Positions 17,220-26,424 of a DNA stretch of 64,000 nucleotides are shown piece by piece. The translations under genes were made by a program, and so were the position numbers. Source of the DNA: Deltaproteobacteria bacterium. Lineage in GTDB: Bacteria; Myxococcota_A; UBA796; CAJQPC01. The stretch lies in assembly GCA_016717595.1 (NCBI GenBank), contig JADKFE010000127.1, forward strand, positions 50,897 to 114,896, read 5' to 3'. Below the pieces are notes generated by a model. It was not told where the DNA came from. It saw only the letters and a program-made list of their open reading frames with translations, and did no database searches. The number at the start of each line of letters is the position of its first letter. The first letter of the stretch is position 1.

Positions 17220-18477
17220 TCAGCCCTTCGGATCGGGCAGCGGCGGCCAGCCGACGTCGTCCAGGGGCTCCCCCAGGGTCTCGTCTAAGGCGCCGTTGTT
17301 GCGCACCCAGGCCAGGTCGCCGTGGCGGAGTAAGGCCGCGCGCAGCGGCTTGGCCTGAGGCTGGGCGAACACGATCCGGTCGGGCTCAAGCTGCCGGCCG
17401 ACGTAGAGCGACTCGGTGGGATCCCGCAGGAGCCTCAAGACGGCGTCGGACTCGGTGGCGAACAGCGTGCGGGTCTTGGCGCGGCGCAGCTCCCAGGCCA
17501 AAGCGCCGATGGCCTCCTCGGGGAAAGCTCAGCTCGGGCTGGGCGATGCCCAACAGGGCCCCAGGCCGCTGGTAGGTGAACACCCAGCCCAAGGCCATCA
17601 GCCACTCTCGCTGAACCTTGGGCAGGCGCTCCGCGCGCACCGGCGCGGGCACATCCGCGAAGTGCGCCTCAAGCACGGGATCACCGCCGCCAGGGGGCGT
17701 GAAGGCGCGGAGCTTGCCCAAGCTCGGCCCCAAGACGATCCGCGCCAGGCCGAGCGCCCGCTGCCAACGCTCGGGATCGCCGTCTTGTAGGCCCCGCCAG
17801 CGCCAAGCGTCGTCTTGGTGTTGGCTGGAGGCGTGCTCTTCGGGGGGTTGTTCCCCTTCGGGGGCGGGGTGGAAGCTCATCATGTTGAGCTTGCTCAACG
17901 CCGCGGCCGCCCGGCGGAGCACGGGGTTCGCGCCGGGGTGGGCGTCGGTGTGCAGCACGAGCTGGTCTCGGCGCACGCTGAACTGGGTGTTGTTCTTGGC
18001 CTTACGCTGGCGACGCCAGGCGGGCTGCCCGGCCATGATGTCGGCGCCCGGCGACCGAAACCCGCCGACGTCGGGCATCCGGATGAGGTCAAACCGGTTC
18101 GGGTCGTCCTTGTCGGGCTCCACCGTGGCCAAGCTCTCGCCGACCACCACGGCTTTGCCTTCGTCTAGCCCAAACACCACGGCGTAACGAAGGGTGGGGA
18201 GCTTGAGCTTGCCGTCGAAGATCACCGCTTGCAGGAGGATCTTGTCGTTCTCGCGCCGCTGGAGGTCCCGTCGCGCCAAGAGCTCGTTCGCGAGCAGGTA
18301 AAACTCCTCGGACGAGCGCCCGGCGGCGCCGAGGAGCCCCAGACACTCGACGAGGGTGGTCTTGCCCGAGCCTGTCGGCCCGGTGACCACGGTGAGGGGC
18401 TCTTCAGGGGCCAAGGTCAGCGCCAGCCGCCGAACGCCCCGAACGCCGATCATCTCAATCAGGGTGACGATGTCCAT
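17220..18477 (-). pseudogene. AAA-family ATPase (RecF/OLD-like) with a one-base frameshift
   Basis: The protein begins MDIVTLIEMIGVRGVRRL with Walker A GPTGSGKTT at about residues 33-41, typical of SMC/RecF/OLD-type ATPases. Near residue 320 the sequence reads GIAQPELSF and then loses homology. Removing one C from a CCCC tract (plus-strand G at 17520-17523) joins it to the frame ending at 17220, giving PELSFPEEAIGALAWELRR followed by RTLFATESDAVLRLL. These correspond to the Walker B (EPELHLHP-like) and ITTHS-like regions of the family. The intact gene would encode about 418 residues. No partner nuclease is adjacent. Function is unknown. Confidence 0.75.
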
Positions 18478-18580
18478 CCTAGTGGGCGCCTCGCTCCAGA
18501 GCAGTGCTAACACACCCGGTCCGGGGCCTGCGCGACGCCCCCCTTCTCGACTGGGCGGCCGCGGAGCTACACTGCGCGGC

Positions 18581-20773
18581 ATGAGCTGGACCCCCATCAT
18601 CGCCGATCGATACCAGCCCCTCAGCCTCGCGGGTCGCGGCGCCTTCGCTGAGGTCTGGCGCGGCGTAGACACGGCCACCGGAGAGGTGGTCGCGCTGAAG
18701 AAGACGCGCCTCACCCACCGAGACGACCTCGACGGGCGCCGCCGTGAGGTCGCCGTCATGCGGGCCCTGCGCCTGCCAGGGGTGGTGCGCCTGCGGGACG
18801 TCGTGATGGACGGCCGCTTTGAGGTGCTGGTGATGGACTGGGTCGAGGGCGCGCCGTTCCCGGGCGCGCCGGGGCCGATGGACTGGGCCCAGCTTCGGCC
18901 CTTGGTGCTGGCCCTCGTCGAGACCCTGCGCGGCGTTCACGCCGTCGGCCTGCGCCACAACGATCTGAAGCCTGAGAACGTGCTCGTGGACCTGGCGACG
19001 GGGCGCGTCACCATGCTCGACTTCAACCTCGCCGCCGAGGAGCCCGAGGATCGTGGCGGCGGCACGCTGCTCACCCTGGCCCCGGAGGTGCTGCTCGGCG
19101 GCGCCTCGTCCCCGGCGTCGGATCTCTACTCGTTGGGCGTCGTCATCGCCTGGGGGCTGCTCGGGGACTGGCCGCCCGACGATCACCTCGCCGCGGCGCT
19201 CTCCGGCCAGCTCACCGGCCCTCTGCGCCTTGAGGGGGTTCACCCCGAGGGCGCGGCGTGGGTAGAGGCGCTCACCCAGCCCGACCCGGCCCAACGACGG
19301 GCGCCAGAGCCCACCGACGCCCACCTCGACGCGGCGTTGAGCGCGCTGCAGGCCCGCGCGTGCACCTTGGAGGCGCTGTTTGTGGGGCATCAGGCCCTCC
19401 ACCACGTCCCTGAAGACGCCGCCCGGGCGCTCGTCGCGCGCGCCGGGCTCGACCCCGCCGCCCAGCGCGCCGAGCTGACGGCCTGGGTGCGCCGGGGCGA
19501 CGCCTGGCTTCACGCCGAGGGCGTCGAGGTGCGGCGTGACGCGCTCCAGCGCCTCGATGAGCCCCCCGAGCTGCGCGCGGCCTTGGTCCGTGGTCAGGTC
19601 GACGAGATCATCCAGGTCGCCGAGGCCCGCGCCCAGGCCCTCGCCGAGGTCGGGCGCCTGGGGGACGCCTGCCAGCTCCTGTTGTTGGCGCTCGAGTGGC
19701 GGGGCCCCGAGTCGGCCGTGACCCACGCCGTAGAGGCCTTGGTCATCTATTCTTTGGCCCAAGAGCAGCCCGTGCCGATCCGCGAGGCCCGCCGGGCGCT
19801 CCAGCGTCTGTGCGGGGTGTCCCCGATCACGCGGCTCTTGGAGGCGTACCAGTCCGCCTTAGAGGGGGACCTCAACTACGCCGAGGGCCTCGCCCAGAGC
19901 CTCCCGCCCTTTGAGTCCGAGGCCGTCGAGACCTGGCGTGTGGCGACCTTGGTGCTCTTGGCCAAACGACGGGGCGAAGGGGAGGCCCGCCTCGCCGAGC
20001 TCGGCCCGGCGCTGGCGCGGCGGGGGCCGGTGGCGCGGAGCAAGCTCCAGCGCTGGTGGGGCCACGAACATTACCTCGCCGGGCGTTTTGCGCAGGCCGC
20101 CGATCTGATCGTCGAGGCCGCCGACGTGCCCGGGCTGCGCCTCGATGAGCGCCTCGCCGCCAAGCTTCAGCTCGCCTCGGCCACCTTAGAGACCGGGCGG
20201 GTCGAGGACGCCCAGCAGCTCGCGAAGGAGGCCCAGGCCCTCGCCGCCGCCGCGCGTCTGCCGCTGTACGAGGCCCGCGCGGTGTGGATCGCCCGAGCCG
20301 CCGCGCTCCGGGCCGATCGTCCAGAGGGCCCCGACGCCGCCTTGATCGCCGCCTTTGACCACCTCAGCGTGAGCGATCTCCCGGCTTGGCTGCGCCTGAC
20401 CGACGCCGCGGCCGCCGCCCGGCGGGGTCGGCTCGACGAGGCCCTCGCCCTCGCCCGGGGCTGCGTGGGGCACCTCACCGTTCAGAACCTCCCCGAGCCC
20501 CAGGTCTTGGCCACGGCGCTCATCGGCCTCTGCGGCGGTGAGCCCTTCGACGCTGAGGCCTTCTGCGATCGCCTCGACCGCCTGCCCCTGCGCAGCGTAC
20601 GAATCCGGGTGCAGGCCCTCGCCGGGGTGGCCGGCCGGGCCGATCCGCCGCTGCGCCGCCGCGTGCTGGCCGAGCTTCAGTCCGTCGTGCCCACCTTGCC
20701 CGATCCAGCCCGTCGTCTGGAGCTGTTCAGCGCCCAAGAGGCCTTAGAGATCGCCCAGCGTGGCCATCTCTGA
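18581..20773 (+). CDS. Serine/threonine protein kinase with long helical repeat C-terminus
   Basis: A 730-residue soluble kinase. The kinase domain (residues ~8-245) has LAGRGAFAEVW, EVVALKK, RHNDLKPENVL (catalytic D128), and LDFNLA in place of DFG (D147, F148, N149), then TLAPEVLLGG. The remaining ~480 residues are Ala/Leu/Arg/Glu-rich helices (LGDACQLLLLALEW, RLDEALALARGC) that look like TPR-type repeats. No transmembrane helix is visible. The start is ATG 18581 close before the kinase fold. The Asn in the DFG position is unusual but catalytic and metal-binding Asp residues remain, so activity is plausible. Confidence 0.85.
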   Translation: MSWTPIIADRYQPLSLAGRGAFAEVWRGVDTATGEVVALKKTRLTHRDDLDGRRREVAVMRALRLPGVVRLRDVVMDGRFEVLVMDWVEGAPFPGAPGPMDWAQLRPLVLALVETLRGVHAVGLRHNDLKPENVLVDLATGRVTMLDFNLAAEEPEDRGGGTLLTLAPEVLLGGASSPASDLYSLGVVIAWGLLGDWPPDDHLAAALSGQLTGPLRLEGVHPEGAAWVEALTQPDPAQRRAPEPTDAHLDAALSALQARACTLEALFVGHQALHHVPEDAARALVARAGLDPAAQRAELTAWVRRGDAWLHAEGVEVRRDALQRLDEPPELRAALVRGQVDEIIQVAEARAQALAEVGRLGDACQLLLLALEWRGPESAVTHAVEALVIYSLAQEQPVPIREARRALQRLCGVSPITRLLEAYQSALEGDLNYAEGLAQSLPPFESEAVETWRVATLVLLAKRRGEGEARLAELGPALARRGPVARSKLQRWWGHEHYLAGRFAQAADLIVEAADVPGLRLDERLAAKLQLASATLETGRVEDAQQLAKEAQALAAAARLPLYEARAVWIARAAALRADRPEGPDAALIAAFDHLSVSDLPAWLRLTDAAAAARRGRLDEALALARGCVGHLTVQNLPEPQVLATALIGLCGGEPFDAEAFCDRLDRLPLRSVRIRVQALAGVAGRADPPLRRRVLAELQSVVPTLPDPARRLELFSAQEALEIAQRGHL

Positions 20774-20789
20774 GGCGTCGGGAGGGGGA

Positions 20790-22151
20790 TCAGCTCACCC
20801 ACACCCCTTTGTGGTTCACGAACTCGTACAGGCCGAGCTGCCCCAGCTCACGGCCATAGCCCGAGCGTTTGACGCCGCCGAAGGGCAGGCGCGGGTCGGA
20901 CTTCACCAGCTCGTTCACGAACACCGCGCCGCACTCCAGGCGCCCGGCGAGGGCCTCAGCGCGCTCGCGGTCGGCGGTCCACAACGCGGCGCCCAGGCCG
21001 TAGGGCGAGCGGTTCGCCAGCTCCACGGCCTCCTCCGCGCTGTCGACCACCCGCAGAGCGGCGACGGGGCCGAAGGTCTCTTCGTCCCAGGCGGGCATCC
21101 CGTCTTGGCAGTGGGTGAGCAAGGTGGCGGGGTACCAGAAGCCGGGGCCCTCGGGGAGCTCGCCGCCGAGGCGTACCACGGCGCCTTCAGCGACGGAGGA
21201 GAGCACCTGGCGGTGGATGGCGTCGCGCAGGTCGAGGCGGGCCATGGGGCCGAGCTTGGTCTCGGGCGACCGCGGCGGGCCTTGGGTGTGGCTGGCCATC
21301 GCGGCGGCGAAGCGCTCGGTGAACTCCTCAGCGACGGCGCGCTCGACGAGGAATCGTTTGGCGGCGATGCACGACTGGCCGTTGTTGAGCAGGCGTGAGG
21401 CGGCGGCGACCGTGGCCGCGCGGTCGAGATCCGCGTCGGCGAGGATGATGCAGGGGTCGCTGCCGCCGAGCTCTAACACAGCGCGCTTGAGGTGCCGGGC
21501 GGCCAAGGCGCCGACGGCCTGCCCCGCGGCGGTGGAGCCGGTCAAGGTCACCGCGGCGACGCGGTCATCGGCGATGATCGCCCCGACCTCGTCCACCTCC
21601 ACCCGCAGGTTGAGCAGCAAAGGCGGCGCCCCGGCCTCCCGCAGGAGCGTCTCGATGGCCTCGCCGCAGTGGGGCGTGTTCGGCGCGTGTTTGATGAGCG
21701 CGGTGTTGCCCGCCATCAACGCCGCCGAGGCGAAGCGGAACACCTGCCAAAACGGGAAGTTCCAGGGCATGATCGCCAAGATCACCCCCAAGGCGTCCCG
21801 GCGGGTGTAGCTGCGGATGGCCTCGGTCTGCGCGGGCTCGGCCGCCAGCCAGCCCGGGGCGTGCTCGGCGTAATACCGGCAGGCCCAGGCGCACTTTTTG
21901 GCCTCGCCGACGCCTTGGGTGAACGGTTTGCCCATCTCGTCCGCCATCAGCCGGGCGAGGGGCTCGGCCTGGGCGTCGAGGCGCGCGGCGATGGCGCGCA
22001 GCGTGTCGGCGCGCTCGGCCAGCGGCGCCTGGCGCCAGCTCCGAGAGGCGGCGTGGGCGGCGGTGATCCGGGCCTGAACCTCGCCGTGGCTGTGGTTGGG
22101 CAGCTCCCCAAGACGTTGACCATTCTCGGGGTTGATCGCGACGAAAGGCAT
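20790..22151 (-). CDS. NAD(P)-dependent aldehyde dehydrogenase, succinate-semialdehyde dehydrogenase-like
   Basis: A 453-residue aldehyde dehydrogenase. Diagnostic segments are MPWNFPFWQVFRFA, LIKHAPNTPHCGEA, GSTAAGQAVG, ELGGSDPCIILADADLD (catalytic Glu), NNGQSCIAAKRFLVE (catalytic Cys) and EETFGPVAAL. The short length, the SDPCII and SCIAAKR variants and the ending FGGVKRSGYGRELG match the Sad/GabD-like succinate-semialdehyde dehydrogenase group, which oxidises succinate semialdehyde to succinate. GGAG 6 nt before ATG 22151 supports the start. No GABA aminotransferase gene is nearby, so the physiological pathway is open. Confidence 0.9.
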   Translation of the reverse strand: MPFVAINPENGQRLGELPNHSHGEVQARITAAHAASRSWRQAPLAERADTLRAIAARLDAQAEPLARLMADEMGKPFTQGVGEAKKCAWACRYYAEHAPGWLAAEPAQTEAIRSYTRRDALGVILAIMPWNFPFWQVFRFASAALMAGNTALIKHAPNTPHCGEAIETLLREAGAPPLLLNLRVEVDEVGAIIADDRVAAVTLTGSTAAGQAVGALAARHLKRAVLELGGSDPCIILADADLDRAATVAAASRLLNNGQSCIAAKRFLVERAVAEEFTERFAAAMASHTQGPPRSPETKLGPMARLDLRDAIHRQVLSSVAEGAVVRLGGELPEGPGFWYPATLLTHCQDGMPAWDEETFGPVAALRVVDSAEEAVELANRSPYGLGAALWTADRERAEALAGRLECGAVFVNELVKSDPRLPFGGVKRSGYGRELGQLGLYEFVNHKGVWVS

Positions 22152-22194
22152 CGGGGCTCCAAGAAGCGGGGGCGAGCGGGGAGGGGAGCGGCGC

Positions 22195-23109
22195 TCAGAT
22201 CGCCTTCATAAACAAGGCGTACTCCCGAAACGGCTCCCCACCTTTGGAGGAGATCGCCAAGGAGCGGCTGTTGGACCACATGCAGGCGTGAACGCCGTGG
22301 GTGAGGCCCAGGCCCTCGGCGGCGGCGTGGGCGGCGGCGACGAGGCGGGCGCCGACCCCCGACTTTCGCCACGCCGGGCGCACCCCCAGGCCACGGATGA
22401 TGAACCGGTGGCGTTCGGGCGCGGCGCCGTCTTTGTGGGCGAACAAGAACCCCGCGTCTTCGCCGTTCACCGTCGCGAACAGGATGAGCCGAGGGTCAAA
22501 CAGGCCTCGCAGGCGGGCGAGCCCGGCCTGGCGCACGCCCGGAGGCAGGTGCAGGTGGGCGTAAGCGTCGTGGTAACAAGGCTCGGTGAGCGTCATCACC
22601 CGCGCCAAGGCGTCCTCAAGGCTGTCCAAGGTGCGGATCTTCAGCTCGCGGGGGCCCTTCGCCTCGCCGTAGCGGCGCGCGGCTTCGTTGGACATGAGGT
22701 GAGAGCTGTACCGCGCGACGACCCGATACCCGGCGGCGAGCCAAGGGGCGGGGTCGGCCTGGGGCTCACCGGAGAACGGCGGCTCCTCAAAGGGGCCGAG
22801 GTTCGCGCCAAAGCCCAGATCGGGGCAGAGGAGCAGCGGGCCTTGGGCGGCGAGACAGCCGCGCTCTCGCAGCCAAGACTCGCCGAGCGCCAAGGTCTCT
22901 GGGCCGCCGTCGAGGTCGTACAGCGCGCCGGTGGGGTGGTGATCGGCGTGGAGCGTCGCGAGCACCCGACCGCGCGGACCGATGAGCGGCGCGGCCTGGG
23001 CGGTGGCGCGGGCGATCACGAGGGGCTCGGGCTCTCCCCCGGCGTCTTGCCAGGCGCGGTCGTCAGGGGCGAAGGACTGCGTGGTGAGATCTTGCATACC
23101 CGAGAACAT
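22195..23109 (-). CDS. GNAT-family N-acetyltransferase
   Basis: A 304-residue protein whose C-terminal part carries the acetyl-CoA binding signature of the GNAT fold: FIIRGLGVRPAWRKSGVGARLVAAA near residue 245 (R-x-x-G-x-G/A type loop), followed by a final strand and FREYALFMKAI. The N-terminal half (LIGPRGRVLATLHADHHPTGA, PLLLCPDLGFGANLGPFEEPPF) is probably a second, degenerate GNAT-like half. ATG 23109 is chosen for GGGAG about 5 nt upstream; ATG 23097 is an alternative. The acceptor substrate is unknown. Confidence 0.8.
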   Translation of the reverse strand: MFSGMQDLTTQSFAPDDRAWQDAGGEPEPLVIARATAQAAPLIGPRGRVLATLHADHHPTGALYDLDGGPETLALGESWLRERGCLAAQGPLLLCPDLGFGANLGPFEEPPFSGEPQADPAPWLAAGYRVVARYSSHLMSNEAARRYGEAKGPRELKIRTLDSLEDALARVMTLTEPCYHDAYAHLHLPPGVRQAGLARLRGLFDPRLILFATVNGEDAGFLFAHKDGAAPERHRFIIRGLGVRPAWRKSGVGARLVAAAHAAAEGLGLTHGVHACMWSNSRSLAISSKGGEPFREYALFMKAI

Positions 23110-23164
23110 ACCGCTCCCCTGCGTCGGGGGATAGGGGGATCGGTCAAGCCCCCCGGAGGTCACC

Positions 23165-25105
23165 ATGTCTCGTGGTCTGCTGCTGCCCGTCCTCGCCCTC
23201 CTCGCCTGTGACAAAGAGCCCGAGGGCCCCGCTGAGGCGCCATACTCCGACTGTGACCCCCTCGACGCGGGCCTCTGCGCCTTGCCGTGGCCCAGCACCT
23301 TCTACATGGAAGAAGACGCCACCACATCGAGCGGCTGGCGGGTGAACCTCCGCCCCAACAGCCTGCCGATGAACCGCGACGGCGTGCAGATCAAGCCCGA
23401 CTCCTGGAACCAAAAAGACGGCTTCTCCACCTTGGGGCCGTTCATGTTTTATTTCCGCGACGTCGATCCCACCCTCTTGATCTCCCACCAAGACATCGGC
23501 GCCTACGCCGCCGATGACGCCCGGGTGGCGCTCATCGACGCCGAGACCGGCGAGCGGGTGCCGATCTTCGTCGAGGTCGATGGCACCGCCGAGTACACCC
23601 GGGAGCAGCTCATCTTGGGCCGCCCCGTGGTGCCGCTCAAGCACGGTCACCGCTACGTCGTCGTCGTCCGCGGCCTCAAGACCCTGGACGGCGCCGAGGT
23701 TGAGCTCAGCGAGTCCTTCGTGCAGCTCCGCGACGGCACCCCCGCGACGAGCTGGGACGTCGAGGGCCGCCGCGAACGTTTTGAGTCCGACATCTTCCCC
23801 GTGGCCGAGAAGGCCGGCTTCGCCCGGGCTGAGCTGCAGCTCGCCTGGGACTTCGTGACCATCTCCCGGGAGTCGAGCCTCGGCGGCGCGGAGTGGATGC
23901 GCGACGACGCCGCGGAGCGTGTGGGCGCCGAGGGCCCCGCCTACACCATCACCAGCGTCGAAGAGAGCGACTGCTCCACCGGCGCCAGCATCGGTCGCAC
24001 CCTGGAGGGCGTGATGACCGTGCCGCTGTACACCGAGCTTGACGGCCCAGGCACCAAGCTCACCCGGGACGCCGACGGTTTGCCCTACTACAACGGCGAC
24101 TCCCAGGCCGGGTTCACCGTGCGGATCCCGTGCTCCTTGTTGACCGAGCCCCGCGCCGCCTTCGTGGTGCAGTACGGCCACGGCCTGCTCGGCAGCCGCG
24201 GTGAGGTGCGCACGGGCTACCTCAGCGACATGGCCAACCGTTACGGCTGGGTGCTGATCGCCACGGACTGGACGGGCATGTACGAGGACGATCTCAGCGC
24301 CATCACCCTGATGATCGCCAACGATCCCAGCGACTTCGGCATCTTGCCCGAGCGCAGCGTCCAGGGCTTCATCCACCAAGACCTGCTCCTGCGCCTGGCC
24401 CGGGGCGGCTTGGTGAACGACCCCAACCTGATCGTCGACGGCACCCCGCTCATCGACCCCGACCGCTTCGGCTACTACGGCAACTCCCAAGGCGGCATCT
24501 TGGGCGCGGGCTACGTCGGCATGTCTACGCAGATCGAGCGCGCCGTGCTCGGCGTCGGCGGCATGCCCTACGCGGTGCTGCTGCCCCGCTCGGCGGACTT
24601 CGACCCCTTCTTCCTCATCTTCAACGCCAAGTTTGACGACCACCGCGACATCGCCTTCCTCATCGGCGCGTTCCAGACCTTGTGGGACGTCGGCGAGGGC
24701 GCGGGCTGGGCCCGGTCGATGGTGAGCGAGCCCGGCGAGGGCCAAGCCCCCAAGCAGGTGCTCATGCAGGTGGGCATCGGCGACGCCCAGGTCACCACCT
24801 TGGGCGCACACATCATGGCCCGGGCCTATGGCGCGAGCCTCGTCACCCCCCAGACCCGCGAGATCTGGGGCCTCACCGAGCAGACCGCGCCCTTTGAGGG
24901 CTCGGCCTTGGTGGAGTGGTATTACGCCGACGGCTCTGAGGAGCCCCTCGAGAGCGTGCCCCCGAACAAAGACGGCGACACCCATGAGTGCCCCCGCCGC
25001 GAGCCCGCCGCCCAAGATCAGCTCCGCGACTTCTTGGAGGACGGCGTGGTGAACCAATACTGCGAGGGCGTCTGCGAAGGCCTCCGCGCCGAGACCTGCC
25101 CCTGA
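23165..25105 (+). CDS. Alpha/beta-hydrolase (lipase-like) lipoprotein
   Basis: A 646-residue exported lipoprotein (MSRGLLLPVLALLAC, GGAGG 6 nt before the ATG). Short acidic linker, then an N-terminal beta-rich domain that starts CDPLDAGLCALPWPSTFY. The hydrolase part (residues ~330-560) contains YGHGLLGSRGE (oxyanion region), the nucleophile elbow YYGNSQGGILG (G-N-S-x-G), and MQVGIGDAQVTTLGAH, which likely provides the Asp and His. The Cys-rich C-terminus (YCEGVCEGLRAETC) may be disulfide-bonded. Comparable large lipoproteins occur widely in Myxococcota; substrate not known. Confidence 0.78.
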   Translation: MSRGLLLPVLALLACDKEPEGPAEAPYSDCDPLDAGLCALPWPSTFYMEEDATTSSGWRVNLRPNSLPMNRDGVQIKPDSWNQKDGFSTLGPFMFYFRDVDPTLLISHQDIGAYAADDARVALIDAETGERVPIFVEVDGTAEYTREQLILGRPVVPLKHGHRYVVVVRGLKTLDGAEVELSESFVQLRDGTPATSWDVEGRRERFESDIFPVAEKAGFARAELQLAWDFVTISRESSLGGAEWMRDDAAERVGAEGPAYTITSVEESDCSTGASIGRTLEGVMTVPLYTELDGPGTKLTRDADGLPYYNGDSQAGFTVRIPCSLLTEPRAAFVVQYGHGLLGSRGEVRTGYLSDMANRYGWVLIATDWTGMYEDDLSAITLMIANDPSDFGILPERSVQGFIHQDLLLRLARGGLVNDPNLIVDGTPLIDPDRFGYYGNSQGGILGAGYVGMSTQIERAVLGVGGMPYAVLLPRSADFDPFFLIFNAKFDDHRDIAFLIGAFQTLWDVGEGAGWARSMVSEPGEGQAPKQVLMQVGIGDAQVTTLGAHIMARAYGASLVTPQTREIWGLTEQTAPFEGSALVEWYYADGSEEPLESVPPNKDGDTHECPRREPAAQDQLRDFLEDGVVNQYCEGVCEGLRAETCP

Positions 25106-25109
25106 TCGG

Positions 25110-25640
25110 TCAGCCGTCGCCTCGGGCGCCTCGCCCCACGAGGCCCCCGACGGCGCGGCGGCGCAGCGGGTCGCCGCCCTGCTCCTCGCAGTAGAGCTTG
25201 TTCACCGCCACGAGCACCGTCGTGAGCGCCTCGACGCTGAGCACGTCCTGCTCAGGCAGCGCCGCGATGGGTAAGTCCTTGAAGTTTAACGGGCAGGTGT
25301 CGCGCCGCCCCTCCATCATCAGGGGCAGGCCGTGGCTGCGGCAGATCACCGGGCGGTCGGCGTAGACGCTGCATTGGCCGTCGAGGAGCAGGCTGCACCC
25401 GGCGCTGGTCTGCTCGGCGAGGCGCGCGCGGGTGAGCGGAGGCAAGGCGGCGACGGCCTCGGTGAGCGAGGCGTGCTCAACGTCGGAGACGGTGCGTTCG
25501 CTCTGGCAGCAGCGGTCACAGCCCGCGCGGCAGGCGAAGTGTTGGGGGTAGGCCGAGAACACCCGGGCGCTGTGCTGATCGACCTTCTCGCGCAGGGCGC
25601 GCAGGTTTCTGAGCGGCGCGCTGGGGTTGGGCTCGCTCAC
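25110..25640 (-). CDS. YkgJ-family cysteine cluster protein
   Basis: A 176-residue protein with the CxxxCxxCC-type cluster CRAGCDRCCQSE near residue 37 and a second group CSLLLDGQCSVYADRPVICRSHG, then CPLNFKDL. This is the zinc- or Fe-S-chelating pattern of the YkgJ family (PF03692), whose biochemical role is unsettled. It starts with GTG that overlaps the stop of the upstream HAD gene (GTGA), so the two are translationally coupled. Confidence 0.88.
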   Translation of the reverse strand: MSEPNPSAPLRNLRALREKVDQHSARVFSAYPQHFACRAGCDRCCQSERTVSDVEHASLTEAVAALPPLTRARLAEQTSAGCSLLLDGQCSVYADRPVICRSHGLPLMMEGRRDTCPLNFKDLPIAALPEQDVLSVEALTTVLVAVNKLYCEEQGGDPLRRRAVGGLVGRGARGDG

Positions 25641-26269
25641 GCCTTGGCGCCGAGCAAGAGCGCGTTGAGCTGATCAAACCGGGTGAAGTCGCGGCCGAGG
25701 ATCAGGCTCGTCGCCCCCGCGGCTTGGGCCATGCCGCCGTCGGTGTCTTCGCGGTCGCCGATGTGAACGATCGCGGAGCTGGGCAGGGCGAGCTTGGCGG
25801 CGGCGGCCTCTAAGGCGTCGGGCAGGGGCTTAAACGCCCCGACGGCCTCGGCGTCAACGACGGCCGCCCAGCCGCCGAGGCCCAGGCCCTGAAGCTTTCT
25901 CTCCGCCGGGTGATCCGAGACGACCACCCGCGGCACCCCCGCGCGGTCCAGGGCGTCCAAGAGCGCCTTGACGCCCGGGCGCAGGATCCCCGGCGAGAAG
26001 CTCGACACCCAGGCGCCATAGACCGTGCGGTCTAACGCCTGACGCGCGATCTCAGGGGGTAGACCCACGGCGGCGCCGACGCGGCGATCCAGCTCCGCCC
26101 GCAGGTTCGGCGAGCGCTGGCCCCGCAGGGCGGTGACGGCGTCTTTGTAGGCGAGCAGCACCCGCGGGTGGCGCAAGAGCGACGGCAGCAGGTGAACCCG
26201 GTGCCGATCGTAGTCGTAGAGGGTGCCGTCGAGGTCAAAGCTGACCGCGCGAAGGGACAGGCTGCCCAT
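25637..26269 (-). CDS. HAD-superfamily hydrolase
   Basis: A ~210-residue haloacid-dehalogenase-like phosphatase: motif I SFDLDGTLYDYD, motif II VVVSDHP, motif III Lys in VGAFKPLPD, motif IV IVHIGDREDTDGGMA. The small helical cap lies between motif I and II (HRVHLLPSLLRHPRVLLAYK). Such proteins dephosphorylate small metabolites; no substrate is suggested. ATG 26269 is used; TTG 26284 with GGAG 9 nt upstream is an alternative. Coupled to the YkgJ-like gene. Confidence 0.85.
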   Translation of the reverse strand: MGSLSLRAVSFDLDGTLYDYDRHRVHLLPSLLRHPRVLLAYKDAVTALRGQRSPNLRAELDRRVGAAVGLPPEIARQALDRTVYGAWVSSFSPGILRPGVKALLDALDRAGVPRVVVSDHPAERKLQGLGLGGWAAVVDAEAVGAFKPLPDALEAAAAKLALPSSAIVHIGDREDTDGGMAQAAGATSLILGRDFTRFDQLNALLLGAKA

Positions 26270-26424
26270 GAGCTGAGGGGTCAAGGGGGTGGCTCCGGCG
26301 AGTCGGCGAGAGGCAGGCGAAGATCAGGTCTCGGGCATGAGCGGTGGCTCGGGCTTGCGAGCCCGTCTCCGCGGGTGCTACATGTGTGCCTCTCGCTCGC
26401 ACGCTGCGCAAGCCCGGAGTCTCT

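Noticed and set aside
23144..25057. 637-codon frame antisense to the lipase-like lipoprotein
   Set aside because: The plus-strand gene has signal peptide, ribosome site and a nucleophile elbow. The antisense frame has only codon-bias-driven openness.
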